Assembly (NCBI GenBank): GCA_035480415.1
Contig: DATIHT010000004.1
Coordinates: 1-11,278, forward strand
Origin: DATIHT01 sp035480415
GTDB taxonomy: Bacteria > Patescibacteriota > Microgenomatia > Curtissbacterales > GWA2-41-24
Direction of reading: 5' to 3'
Length of the DNA stretch: 11,278 nt
Shown: one piece after another, positions 6,326 through 11,278 of the stretch
Layout: each line of letters starts with the position of its first letter
Position numbering within the stretch: the stretch's first letter is position 1
The notes under the pieces: generated by a model
Databases searched by the model: none
Told to the model about the DNA's origin: nothing
The model's input: the letters and a program-made list of their open reading frames with translations, nothing else
Program-made: the position numbers and the translations under genes

Positions 6326-6369
6326 CTAAAACTCTAATTATCTAGCTATAAAAATTATGTCAACCCAAC

Positions 6370-6413
6370 ACACCCCAAGGGTGTAATGGTAATGTCCCTT
6401 TAGTTGGTGTAAT
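6370..6413 (+). promoter_or_regulatory. Hairpin and direct repeats upstream of the exported metallopeptidase gene
   Basis: A perfect 6-bp hairpin, ACACCC (6370-6375) with GGGTGT (6379-6384) around CAA, sits about 45 nt before the ATG at 6426. GGTGTAAT occurs twice in direct orientation (6380-6387 and 6406-6413). AAGGG (6377-6381) can alternatively pair with CCCTT (6396-6400), so the two hairpins exclude each other. This could be an operator or a leader switch. No T-tract follows, and no clear -35/-10 pair was found. Confidence 0.35.
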
Positions 6414-6425
6414 CTATTATTGTTT

Positions 6426-7691
6426 ATGTCTTCGCCAGACAGGAGACAATTTTTAGGACTTGCGACAACGGCAGCCGCCACCGGAAGCTTTCTATGGGCA
6501 AAAAATAGATTTTTGCCCGGTGTTTTAAACTTACCAGAACGCCCAAAAGCGCCCCAAGGACTTAAAGCTGTAGACAACATCAAAGCGTTCGAAGACGAAC
6601 AGGGCGACAGACCTTTAACTTTTCAACGAGCAACAAAAATTCTCCCGGATATAATTCAGCTCCATATAACCAACACAAAATCTCCGCTCTATTTTGAAGA
6701 TACGCTCAATTCTACTTTTATAATCCACGGGCAGGCAGAAATACCACCACCAGCTCTTTTTTCTCTTACAAAAAGAGATCCGGACGGCAGACCACTGAAA
6801 GAGAATGTAAAATTTGGCAAAACCCTAGCACCACTGGTCAATCTACAGCGCGATTATCCGGACCTTGAACTTACCGACGAAGTAGTTACCAGGGTTTTAT
6901 ATGAATGTGCCATAGGGCTGGGTGGAAGTGCCGGGAATTCCCAAACTTTCCTAAATTTAGATGTACTTAATAATATTTCAACTCTCCCAAATGCTTTCCA
7001 ATTTAAAACAATGGAGTCGGAAACGGAATGCAAAGTTGCAACGCCCACAGCCATTTTTGTAAACACCGGTCTTCACGAAACCTTCCACAGAGACGGACCT
7101 GAAGAACCTTACCCGCTCAGTCCAAGCGCACTTGTAGATATTCAGGAAATATACGGTAATCCCCAAAATACCTCTTTTTTCCAAAGAGGCCTAAACATAA
7201 ATTCTTTTACTCCGATTCAAGGTTCCGAGCCGGCAATCGGAAAATGGGGATACGAAGAGTTTTCTGCAGATTACTCAGCAGCCACAGTTGCAATAAAAAG
7301 CGGTCTGCAGGCAGTGCCGGATTACACCTACCCTAACGATCTCTGTATTTTTTCCAAGCTCTTAATGGCAGCCGACATCTCAAACGACGATCTCTATAGA
7401 CTGCACAGACTCGGCGCAGGCGCAGGAGAAGAAATTAGCGGCAGAATCGGCATGGTAGTTGCCGATAATCATCCAACAGGCTGGGGACTAAGGCTCTCCG
7501 AGATGATGATGCAGCCCCCAAGAGCTAACTGGAAAGATATCAAGACTTTTTTCCCTAAACTTGAAGGCTTTGACACAGAAATGTACGCTTATGTAGTTGA
7601 TCCAAGATTTGATTACAGACAACCTGAAAGTGCAAGAAACGGTTGTGTTCCCCCAATTAATCCAAAGGCCCTCTTTGCAATAATAAAGTAG
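6426..7691 (+). CDS. Exported protein with HExxH zinc-metallopeptidase motif and Tat-type signal
   Basis: A 421-residue protein starting M-S-S-P-D-R-R-Q-F-L-G-L-A. The R-R-x-F-L motif followed by a mildly hydrophobic, Ala/Thr-rich stretch to about residue 25 is a twin-arginine (Tat) signal. A TTG six bases upstream (6420) is in frame, but the ATG at 6426 places the twin arginine in the normal position. H-E-T-F-H at 217-221 fits the HExxH zinc-binding helix, and E-E-F-S-A-D-Y at 277-283 fits the downstream E-x-x-A-D type motif that gives the third zinc ligand in many gluzincin-like peptidases. I therefore infer a folded, Tat-exported metallopeptidase acting outside the membrane. The rest of the sequence is not recognised, and catalytic activity is not proven. 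It has its own 100-nt upstream gap. No tat genes are in the window. Confidence 0.6.
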   Translation: MSSPDRRQFLGLATTAAATGSFLWAKNRFLPGVLNLPERPKAPQGLKAVDNIKAFEDEQGDRPLTFQRATKILPDIIQLHITNTKSPLYFEDTLNSTFIIHGQAEIPPPALFSLTKRDPDGRPLKENVKFGKTLAPLVNLQRDYPDLELTDEVVTRVLYECAIGLGGSAGNSQTFLNLDVLNNISTLPNAFQFKTMESETECKVATPTAIFVNTGLHETFHRDGPEEPYPLSPSALVDIQEIYGNPQNTSFFQRGLNINSFTPIQGSEPAIGKWGYEEFSADYSAATVAIKSGLQAVPDYTYPNDLCIFSKLLMAADISNDDLYRLHRLGAGAGEEISGRIGMVVADNHPTGWGLRLSEMMMQPPRANWKDIKTFFPKLEGFDTEMYAYVVDPRFDYRQPESARNGCVPPINPKALFAIIK

Positions 7692-7703
7692 CCTCAAAAG
7701 CCC

Positions 7704-7733
7704 TTGCACCTAAAGCTAATCTTCTGGTAAAAT
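7704..7733 (+). promoter_or_regulatory. Probable gyrB promoter
   Basis: The extended -10 TG-G-TAAAAT (7725-7733) lies 18 nt after a weak -35 TTGCAC (7704-7709). Transcription would start near 7740 and give a leader of about 85 nt. A perfect TTGACA follows at 7733-7738, but only a poor -10 (TAACAC, 7756-7761) lies 17 nt beyond it, so a second promoter is possible but weaker. Confidence 0.45.
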
Positions 7734-7735
7734 TG

Positions 7736-7756
7736 ACAGAAGGCTACAACTTCTGT
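7736..7756. promoter_or_regulatory. Inverted repeat at the start of the gyrB transcript
   Basis: ACAGAAG (7736-7742) and CTTCTGT (7750-7756) form a perfect 7-bp inverted repeat around GCTACAA. It straddles the predicted start point of the upstream promoter and the spacer of the possible second promoter. An operator or a 5' stabilising hairpin is plausible. It has no T-tract, so it is not a terminator for the preceding gene. Confidence 0.35.
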
Positions 7757-7788
7757 AACACTGATTCGAGACTTTTCTAATGCAATTG

Positions 7789-7825
7789 ACTACAAACTAC
7801 CTACAACAAACTACCTACTACTTAA
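7789..7825 (+). repeat. G-free gyrB leader with a 13-nt tandem repeat
   Basis: ACAAACTACCTAC occurs twice, at 7792-7804 and 7806-7818 (period 14). From 7789 up to the G of the gyrB ATG there is no G, so the leader cannot form stable structure. No Shine-Dalgarno motif is present. An unstructured entry site for the ribosome is a reasonable reading. Confidence 0.55.
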
Positions 7826-9757
7826 ATGGCTGACCAATCTTATACCGCCAAAGACATCCAGGTTTTGGAAGGCCTTGAGCCGGTCAGAAAAAGGCCGGGC
7901 ATGTACATTGGTTCGACAGACATAAATGGTCTGCATGAACTGGTAAAAGAAATCGTCGACAATTCTGTAGACGAAGCACTTGCCGGCTACACCAAAAATA
8001 TCTGGGTGGTAATAGACAAAGAAGAAAAAGTAACCGTTGTAGACGACGGCCGCGGAATCCCGGTAGAAATCCACCCCAAGGCGAAAAAGTCCACACTGGA
8101 AGTCACAATGACCGTTTTGCACGCCGGTGGAAAATTTGGCGACGGCGCATATAAAGTTTCCGGGGGTCTTCACGGAGTAGGAGCATCAGCAGTAAATGCG
8201 CTTTCCGACTGGATGAGAGTCGAAGTTAGACGCGACAATAAAATTTACAGGCAGGAATATAAACGCGGCAAACCCCAGACAAAGGTAGAAGAAACTAAAG
8301 AAAGTTTAATTCCGGATTTCATAAAAGCCTCAAAAACCGGCACTGCAACAATTTTTCTTCCTGACAAATCAATTTTCTCGACAATAACTACCGATTTTAA
8401 GGCAATCAAAAAAAGGGTCAAGGAAAGAGCATACCTAATAAGAGGCTTGTTCTTTCATATGTACGACCTGCGTAGCGGCCAGGAAACCCATTATTATTTC
8501 GACGGTGGAATAGTATCTTTAGTTCGTCATCTTAACAAAAACAAACTTCCGGTAAACGAAATGCCATTTTATGTCGCAAAAGACGTAAACGGCATTATGG
8601 TAGAGGCAGCATTCCAGTACAACGACGGCTACAACGAAACAATAGAATCATTTGCAAATGTTATTAACACCCCGGAAGGCGGAAGCCATCTAACAGGTTT
8701 CAAAATGGCACTAACAAGAGCTGTTAACGATTACGCACGCAAAAATGGGTATCTTAAAGAAAAAGACGATAACCTAACCGGAGAAGATATGAGAGAGGGC
8801 CTAACAGCCGTAGTTGCAATCAAAATGAACTCCGAGACTCTCCAATTCGAAGGCCAAACCAAAGGAAAGCTGGGTAATGCCGAGGTCCAACCTGCAGTAA
8901 ATCAGGCTGTCAAAGAAGGCTTGGATATTTATCTGGAAGAAAACCCACAAGAAGCAAGAAGAATCATGGAAAAGGTTATTCTGGCAGCCAAAGCCAGGCT
9001 GGCAGCAAGAGCAGCAAAAGACGCGGTCCTTAGAAAAGGCGCACTTGAAGGAATGACATTGCCAGGCAAACTTACCGATTGTCAGGAAAAGGACCCTGCA
9101 CAATCCGAAATTTACTTAGTAGAGGGAGATTCGGCAGGAGGCAGCGCCAAAATGGGCAGAGATCGTAAGTTCCAGGCAATACTGCCATTAAAAGGAAAGA
9201 TTTTAAATACAGAAAGAGCAAGACTAGACAAGATTTTGGAATTTGAAGAAATTAAAACTTTAATTATTGCACTTGGAACAGGAATAGGAGACACCATAAA
9301 TATGGACAAAATTCGCTATCACCGAATTGTAATAATGACCGATGCCGATGTAGACGGTGAGCATATCATGACGCTACTTTTAACATTCTTCTTCCGCTAT
9401 ATGCCGCAGGTATTCGAAAAAGGCTACATGTACGTAGCTATGCCGCCACTCTACAAAATAACTTTTAACGGTAAAGAGGCTCACTATGTATACACAGACG
9501 AAGACAAAGAAGTCCTTCTAAAAACAAACACAACCGGTAAATCGGTAGGCATCCAAAGATACAAAGGTCTTGGAGAAATGAATCCGGATCAACTATGGGA
9601 AACAACAATGAATCCGCAAACAAGACTTATGAAACAAGTTGGTATCCAGGACGCCGCAGAAGCAGACGCAGTTTTCTCGATGTTGATGGGTAACGAAGTC
9701 CCACCACGAAAACGCTTCATCCAGACACACGCAAAGCAAGCAAACTTAGATATTTAA
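7826..9757 (+). CDS. gyrB: DNA gyrase subunit B
   Basis: A 643-residue protein of normal short-form GyrB length. With GyrA it forms the A2B2 enzyme that introduces negative supercoils using ATP. The N-terminal GHKL ATPase shows the start Y-T-A-K-D-I-Q-V-L-E-G-L-E-P-V-R-K-R-P-G-M-Y-I-G, the catalytic Glu and Mg-binding Asn in E-I-V-D-N-S (42-47), D-D-G-R-G-I-P (73-79) and G-G-L-H-G-V-G (113-119). The TOPRIM domain has E-G-D-S-A-G-G-S-A (433-441) and the metal-binding D-A-D-V-D-G (506-511). R-Y-K-G-L-G-E-M and the C-terminal F-I-Q-T-H-A-K-Q-A-N-L-D-I complete it. It lacks the insertion found in E. coli GyrB. The stop is 1 nt before gene A. The K-x-A-N-L-D-I-stop end is repeated at 10394-10417. 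gyrA, normally adjacent, is displaced by two accessory genes. Confidence 0.97.
   Translation: MADQSYTAKDIQVLEGLEPVRKRPGMYIGSTDINGLHELVKEIVDNSVDEALAGYTKNIWVVIDKEEKVTVVDDGRGIPVEIHPKAKKSTLEVTMTVLHAGGKFGDGAYKVSGGLHGVGASAVNALSDWMRVEVRRDNKIYRQEYKRGKPQTKVEETKESLIPDFIKASKTGTATIFLPDKSIFSTITTDFKAIKKRVKERAYLIRGLFFHMYDLRSGQETHYYFDGGIVSLVRHLNKNKLPVNEMPFYVAKDVNGIMVEAAFQYNDGYNETIESFANVINTPEGGSHLTGFKMALTRAVNDYARKNGYLKEKDDNLTGEDMREGLTAVVAIKMNSETLQFEGQTKGKLGNAEVQPAVNQAVKEGLDIYLEENPQEARRIMEKVILAAKARLAARAAKDAVLRKGALEGMTLPGKLTDCQEKDPAQSEIYLVEGDSAGGSAKMGRDRKFQAILPLKGKILNTERARLDKILEFEEIKTLIIALGTGIGDTINMDKIRYHRIVIMTDADVDGEHIMTLLLTFFFRYMPQVFEKGYMYVAMPPLYKITFNGKEAHYVYTDEDKEVLLKTNTTGKSVGIQRYKGLGEMNPDQLWETTMNPQTRLMKQVGIQDAAEADAVFSMLMGNEVPPRKRFIQTHAKQANLDI
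9740..9753 (+). repeat. Direct repeat at the gyrB 3' end (left copy)
   Basis: GCAAACTTAGATAT is repeated exactly at 10400-10413, 660 nt downstream. Both copies are followed at once by TAA and then an ATG, and weaker similarity continues on both sides (K-x before, ATCAGA after the ATG). The pair brackets gene A. Confidence 0.75.
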
Positions 9758-9758
9758 T

Positions 9759-10388
9759 ATGGTTCAATCATCAGAGTTACCAACACCGTCAGAAATTTTA
9801 AAAACACATTATCGTGCGTGGGAAAAACTTATAGCTACTCAAAGCTCTTTCGACACGCTTACAAGACATCAAGATTTTGGGTTTTTAATTGACCAAAAGG
9901 GTAACCCAGAATCAAAATTTACAGGAGAATCTATCCTTGCTGAAAAACTGAATGAGCCCGTAGAGGAATACGCAACAAATAATGTACCATCCGATTTTAA
10001 ATCTGAAGAAGGAGAAACATGGATAGGCTTAACAATTAAGCCTAAAGACCCCTACAGATCAAAAATTGCGGTTTGGAAAGAAACAGATGGCAGAGAATTT
10101 TATTACACGGAAGGGTTAGACATTTACCTCTCGAGCCTAGGCAGGGCATTTCAATCAACTTCTTGGTATGGAACACTAGAACCTGACATACATGATATTA
10201 AAAGAGACAGTTTCTCTTATATGAAAACCTATCCAGATCCATCCGAGATTGTTGAACTAAAAGGACCGGAACCGGAAGCTGGAAATACAGATGCTATCAT
10301 TGATTCTCCAGAACCTCTAGACGGACACAATATCGAGAGATTGAATTTTTTACTGGACCAGATAGGAAAGGGAAATATCATTCAGTAA
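9759..10388 (+). CDS. Unrecognised acidic protein in the gyrB-gyrA spacer (gene A)
   Basis: A 209-residue soluble protein with no signal peptide or membrane segment; I do not recognise the family. The N-terminal part is helical (P-S-E-I-L-K-T-H-Y-R-A-W-E-K-L). The middle shows strand-like patterns (T-W-I-G-L-T-I-K-P, S-K-I-A-V-W-K-E, R-E-F-Y-Y-T-E-G-L-D-I-Y). Residues about 155-190 are rich in Pro, Glu and Asp (P-D-P-S-E-I-V-E-L-K-G-P-E-P-E-A), probably disordered, before a final helix (I-E-R-L-N-F-L-L-D-Q-I). It begins 1 nt after the gyrB stop, so it should be translated from the gyr transcript, probably by coupling. Its codon use is more A/T-ending than gyrB by eye. It sits between two copies of the gyrB tail, which suggests acquisition. 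Confidence 0.7.
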   Translation: MVQSSELPTPSEILKTHYRAWEKLIATQSSFDTLTRHQDFGFLIDQKGNPESKFTGESILAEKLNEPVEEYATNNVPSDFKSEEGETWIGLTIKPKDPYRSKIAVWKETDGREFYYTEGLDIYLSSLGRAFQSTSWYGTLEPDIHDIKRDSFSYMKTYPDPSEIVELKGPEPEAGNTDAIIDSPEPLDGHNIERLNFLLDQIGKGNIIQ

Positions 10389-10390
10389 AA

Positions 10391-10417
10391 ATGAAACGAG
10401 CAAACTTAGATATATAA
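10391..10417 (+). pseudogene. Duplicate gyrB 3' tail
   Basis: The codons at 10394-10417 read K-R-A-N-L-D-I-stop, against K-Q-A-N-L-D-I-stop at the real gyrB end (9734-9757). A chance ATG (10391) makes it an 8-residue reading frame, but homology starts only at the Lys. It contains the second copy of the 14-nt repeat (10400-10413). Gene B begins directly at its stop (ATG at 10418), as gene A does after gyrB. It is best read as a recombination scar or the end of an imported gyrB, not as a gene. Confidence 0.7.
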
Positions 10418-10963
10418 ATGACATCAGACAATAAAACAGAAGCAGTAGTAGGAGAAGTACTAGGCCACGAACCCGACGATAAATTGTTGACAATCGGTGA
10501 ACCTTTCAGGTTTTCAAAAAGTGAGATCAATTCAAGCGCAAGGATTCACACAATGCACGCTCAGGTAAAAGACGTAGGACCAATAGTCGGAATTGCCTCA
10601 CAGCAACGTGCGGCCACTGTTCATGAGCCCGATAACTACATGGTTTTTTTCGAAATAGATGCGCCAGCAACTCCCAAAGAAGCAAAGGACGCAACGGTAT
10701 TCAGAGAACCTAGCGAACAACTCCTAATGTGGGCAATGACACTAGATGATAAAGTCTGGATAACACAAGGTCGAATTGAAGAAAATCCAGACAGTTCTGC
10801 AACCAGAGCAACAAGATTTGATTCATGGTTTGATGTTACAGGCAGAAAAGGCGATCAAATAAAATTGAGGATGAGGGAGAGAGTTGCAGAACCCTTAACA
10901 TTGTCATCGGCAGATTTAAAGGATACAAGATTTATGATTGGTCTTGGATCCAGCATAAAATAA
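10418..10963 (+). CDS. Unrecognised protein in the gyrB-gyrA spacer (gene B), possibly OB-like
   Basis: A 181-residue soluble protein with no signal peptide or membrane segment and no family I can name. Strand-like segments occur at I-H-T-M-H-A-Q-V-K-D-V, N-Y-M-V-F-F-E-I-D-A, D-D-K-V-W-I-T-Q-G-R-I-E-E, F-D-S-W-F-D-V and I-K-L-R-M-R-E-R-V. The pair V-F-F-E-I and K-V-W-I-T-Q-G-R-I faintly echoes the OB-like genes at 200-903 (F-F-E-L and K-x-V-x-x-x-G), but this is too weak to assign a fold. It starts with no gap after the duplicate gyrB tail and stops 3 nt before the duplicate gyrA head. That gives the tight spacing of an intact gyrB - gene B - gyrA operon and suggests the whole block was imported together. 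Confidence 0.65.
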   Translation: MTSDNKTEAVVGEVLGHEPDDKLLTIGEPFRFSKSEINSSARIHTMHAQVKDVGPIVGIASQQRAATVHEPDNYMVFFEIDAPATPKEAKDATVFREPSEQLLMWAMTLDDKVWITQGRIEENPDSSATRATRFDSWFDVTGRKGDQIKLRMRERVAEPLTLSSADLKDTRFMIGLGSSIK

Positions 10964-10966
10964 AAC

Positions 10967-11032
10967 ATGGGCGATATAGGAAAAATCAGACAGGTAGAAA
11001 TAGTAGAGGAGATGCAAAAGAGCTATTTTTGA
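10967..11032 (+). pseudogene. Duplicate gyrA 5' head (remnant)
   Basis: A 21-codon frame, ATG at 10967 and TGA at 11030-11032. Its first 20 residues match the start of the real GyrA (11081 onward) at 18 positions; the differences are R for Q at residue 8 and E for N at residue 14. At DNA level 44 of 60 bases match, and nine of the eleven changed codons are synonymous. Homology stops after the Tyr at residue 20, and a one-base shift does not restore it, so this is a truncated copy and not a frameshifted start. The pattern fits a fragment of a related but distinct gyrA. A functional micropeptide cannot be excluded. Confidence 0.75.
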
Positions 11033-11080
11033 ACGTAGAGAGAAAAGAAGGTTTATGCATGATAAAGTTTAATTAAACAT
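11033..11080 (+). other. Spacer between the gyrA remnant and gyrA
   Basis: 48 nt. AAGAAGG (11045-11051) looks like a Shine-Dalgarno motif but is 29 nt from the gyrA ATG. It serves only a five-codon frame starting at 11055 (M-H-D-K-V-stop), probably by chance. Immediately before gyrA is the SD-less stretch TTTAATTAAACAT. It may be the resident gyrA leader that the imported block was joined to. Confidence 0.35.
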
Positions 11081-11278
11081 ATGGGAGATATTGGAAAGAT
11101 CCAGCAAGTAGAGATAGTCAACGAGATGCAGAAATCTTATCTCGATTACGCCATGAGCGTAATAGTTGCCCGTGCACTACCGGATGTCCGCGACGGCTTA
11201 AAGCCGGTTCACCGCAGAATTATCTATGCAATGCAAAAACTGGGCTTAAACCATAGCGCCCATTACAAAAAATCCGCA
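11081..11278 (+). CDS. gyrA: DNA gyrase subunit A, 5' end only (partial)
   Basis: The first 66 codons of gyrA; the gene runs off the window. The start M-G-D-I-G-K-I leads into the conserved E-M-Q-K-S-Y-L-D-Y-A-M-S-V-I-V, A-R-A-L-P-D-V-R-D-G-L-K-P-V-H-R-R-I and Y-K-K-S-A, the N-terminal arm and start of the winged-helix domain of GyrA/ParC proteins. The catalytic Tyr and the quinolone-resistance region lie beyond the window. GyrA is preferred over ParC because gyrB is upstream in the same orientation. The ATG at 11081 is supported by the parallel start in the remnant at 10967. No Shine-Dalgarno motif is near. Confidence 0.93.
   Translation, partial: MGDIGKIQQVEIVNEMQKSYLDYAMSVIVARALPDVRDGLKPVHRRIIYAMQKLGLNHSAHYKKSA

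Noticed and set aside
6420..6425. TTG start at 6420 for the exported metallopeptidase
   Set aside because: The ATG two codons later is a better start and puts the twin arginine at residues 6-7; neither has a Shine-Dalgarno motif.
7736..7756. Inverted repeat as terminator of the metallopeptidase gene
   Set aside because: It is followed by AACACTG and not a T-tract, and it overlaps the gyrB promoter region.
7792..7818. Tandem 13-nt repeat as a CRISPR or iteron array
   Set aside because: Only two units with a 1-nt gap and no spacers; low-complexity A/C sequence before an ATG.
7811..8173. Minus-strand open frame of 120 codons opposite the start of gyrB
   Set aside because: Covers the conserved GHKL ATPase region of gyrB on the other strand; composition is typical of antisense reading.
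11055..11072. Five-codon frame M-H-D-K-V after an AAGAAGG motif
   Set aside because: Too short to argue for; the position after a recombination scar makes chance the better explanation.
10967..11080. The true gyrA start lying at 10967 with a frameshift before 11081
   Set aside because: Homology to the GyrA N-terminus occurs twice in full from its own ATG; after Tyr 20 no frame of 11027-11080 continues GyrA, so the second ATG is the real start.

Overview
The window looks like a chromosomal segment of a Candidate Phyla Radiation (Patescibacteria) bacterium, most like Microgenomates. This is inferred from the moderately AT-rich composition, the short genes and spacers, AT-only intergenic repeats, the near absence of Shine-Dalgarno motifs before the starts, a very short delta' clamp-loader subunit, and a pilB-pilT-pilC type IV pilus cluster beside small lineage-specific genes. 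No phylogenetic marker was compared with a database, so the placement is tentative. TGA ends the first gene just before a promoter, so there is no sign that TGA is recoded.

Layout. Bases 1-168 hold the 3' end of a HicB-like antitoxin gene. A strong extended -10 promoter overlaps its stop codon and probably drives two tandem small paralogous genes (200-903) that look like OB-fold, SSB-like proteins. Converging on them from the minus strand is the operon pilB (5081-3342), pilT (3241-2183), pilC (2111-900), which encodes the assembly ATPase, retraction ATPase and inner-membrane platform of a type IV pilus. The spacers in this operon carry AT-rich repeats and a 64-nt imperfect hairpin. A divergent intergenic region (5082-5252) separates pilB from a plus-strand run: a short delta' subunit of the DNA polymerase III clamp loader (holB-like), a small four-helix membrane protein, and a Tat-type exported protein with an HExxH metallopeptidase motif. 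Next come gyrB, two unrecognised genes, and the start of gyrA.

Two things stand out. First, the delta' gene carries two copies of one GC-rich nested palindrome (5611-5658 and 5781-5822). Both are a whole number of codons long and sit in different reading frames, and both leave the gene open. This is the pattern expected of a palindromic repeat that spreads into coding sequence, as Rickettsia palindromic elements do. Second, the gyrB-gyrA junction is layered: gyrB, gene A, a second copy of the last codons of gyrB, gene B, a second copy of the first 20 codons of gyrA, then the real gyrA. The extra gyrA head differs from the real one mainly at synonymous positions, so it probably came from a gyrA that was under protein selection (a related lineage) and not from recent local duplication. 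I read the block gyrB tail - gene B - gyrA head as an imported gyrB-gyrA junction stacked next to the resident one.

Functionally the window joins DNA replication and topology (SSB-like proteins, delta', GyrB, GyrA) with surface machinery (type IV pilus, exported metallopeptidase, membrane protein). No tRNA, rRNA, CRISPR array, transposase or convincing intrinsic terminator was seen.
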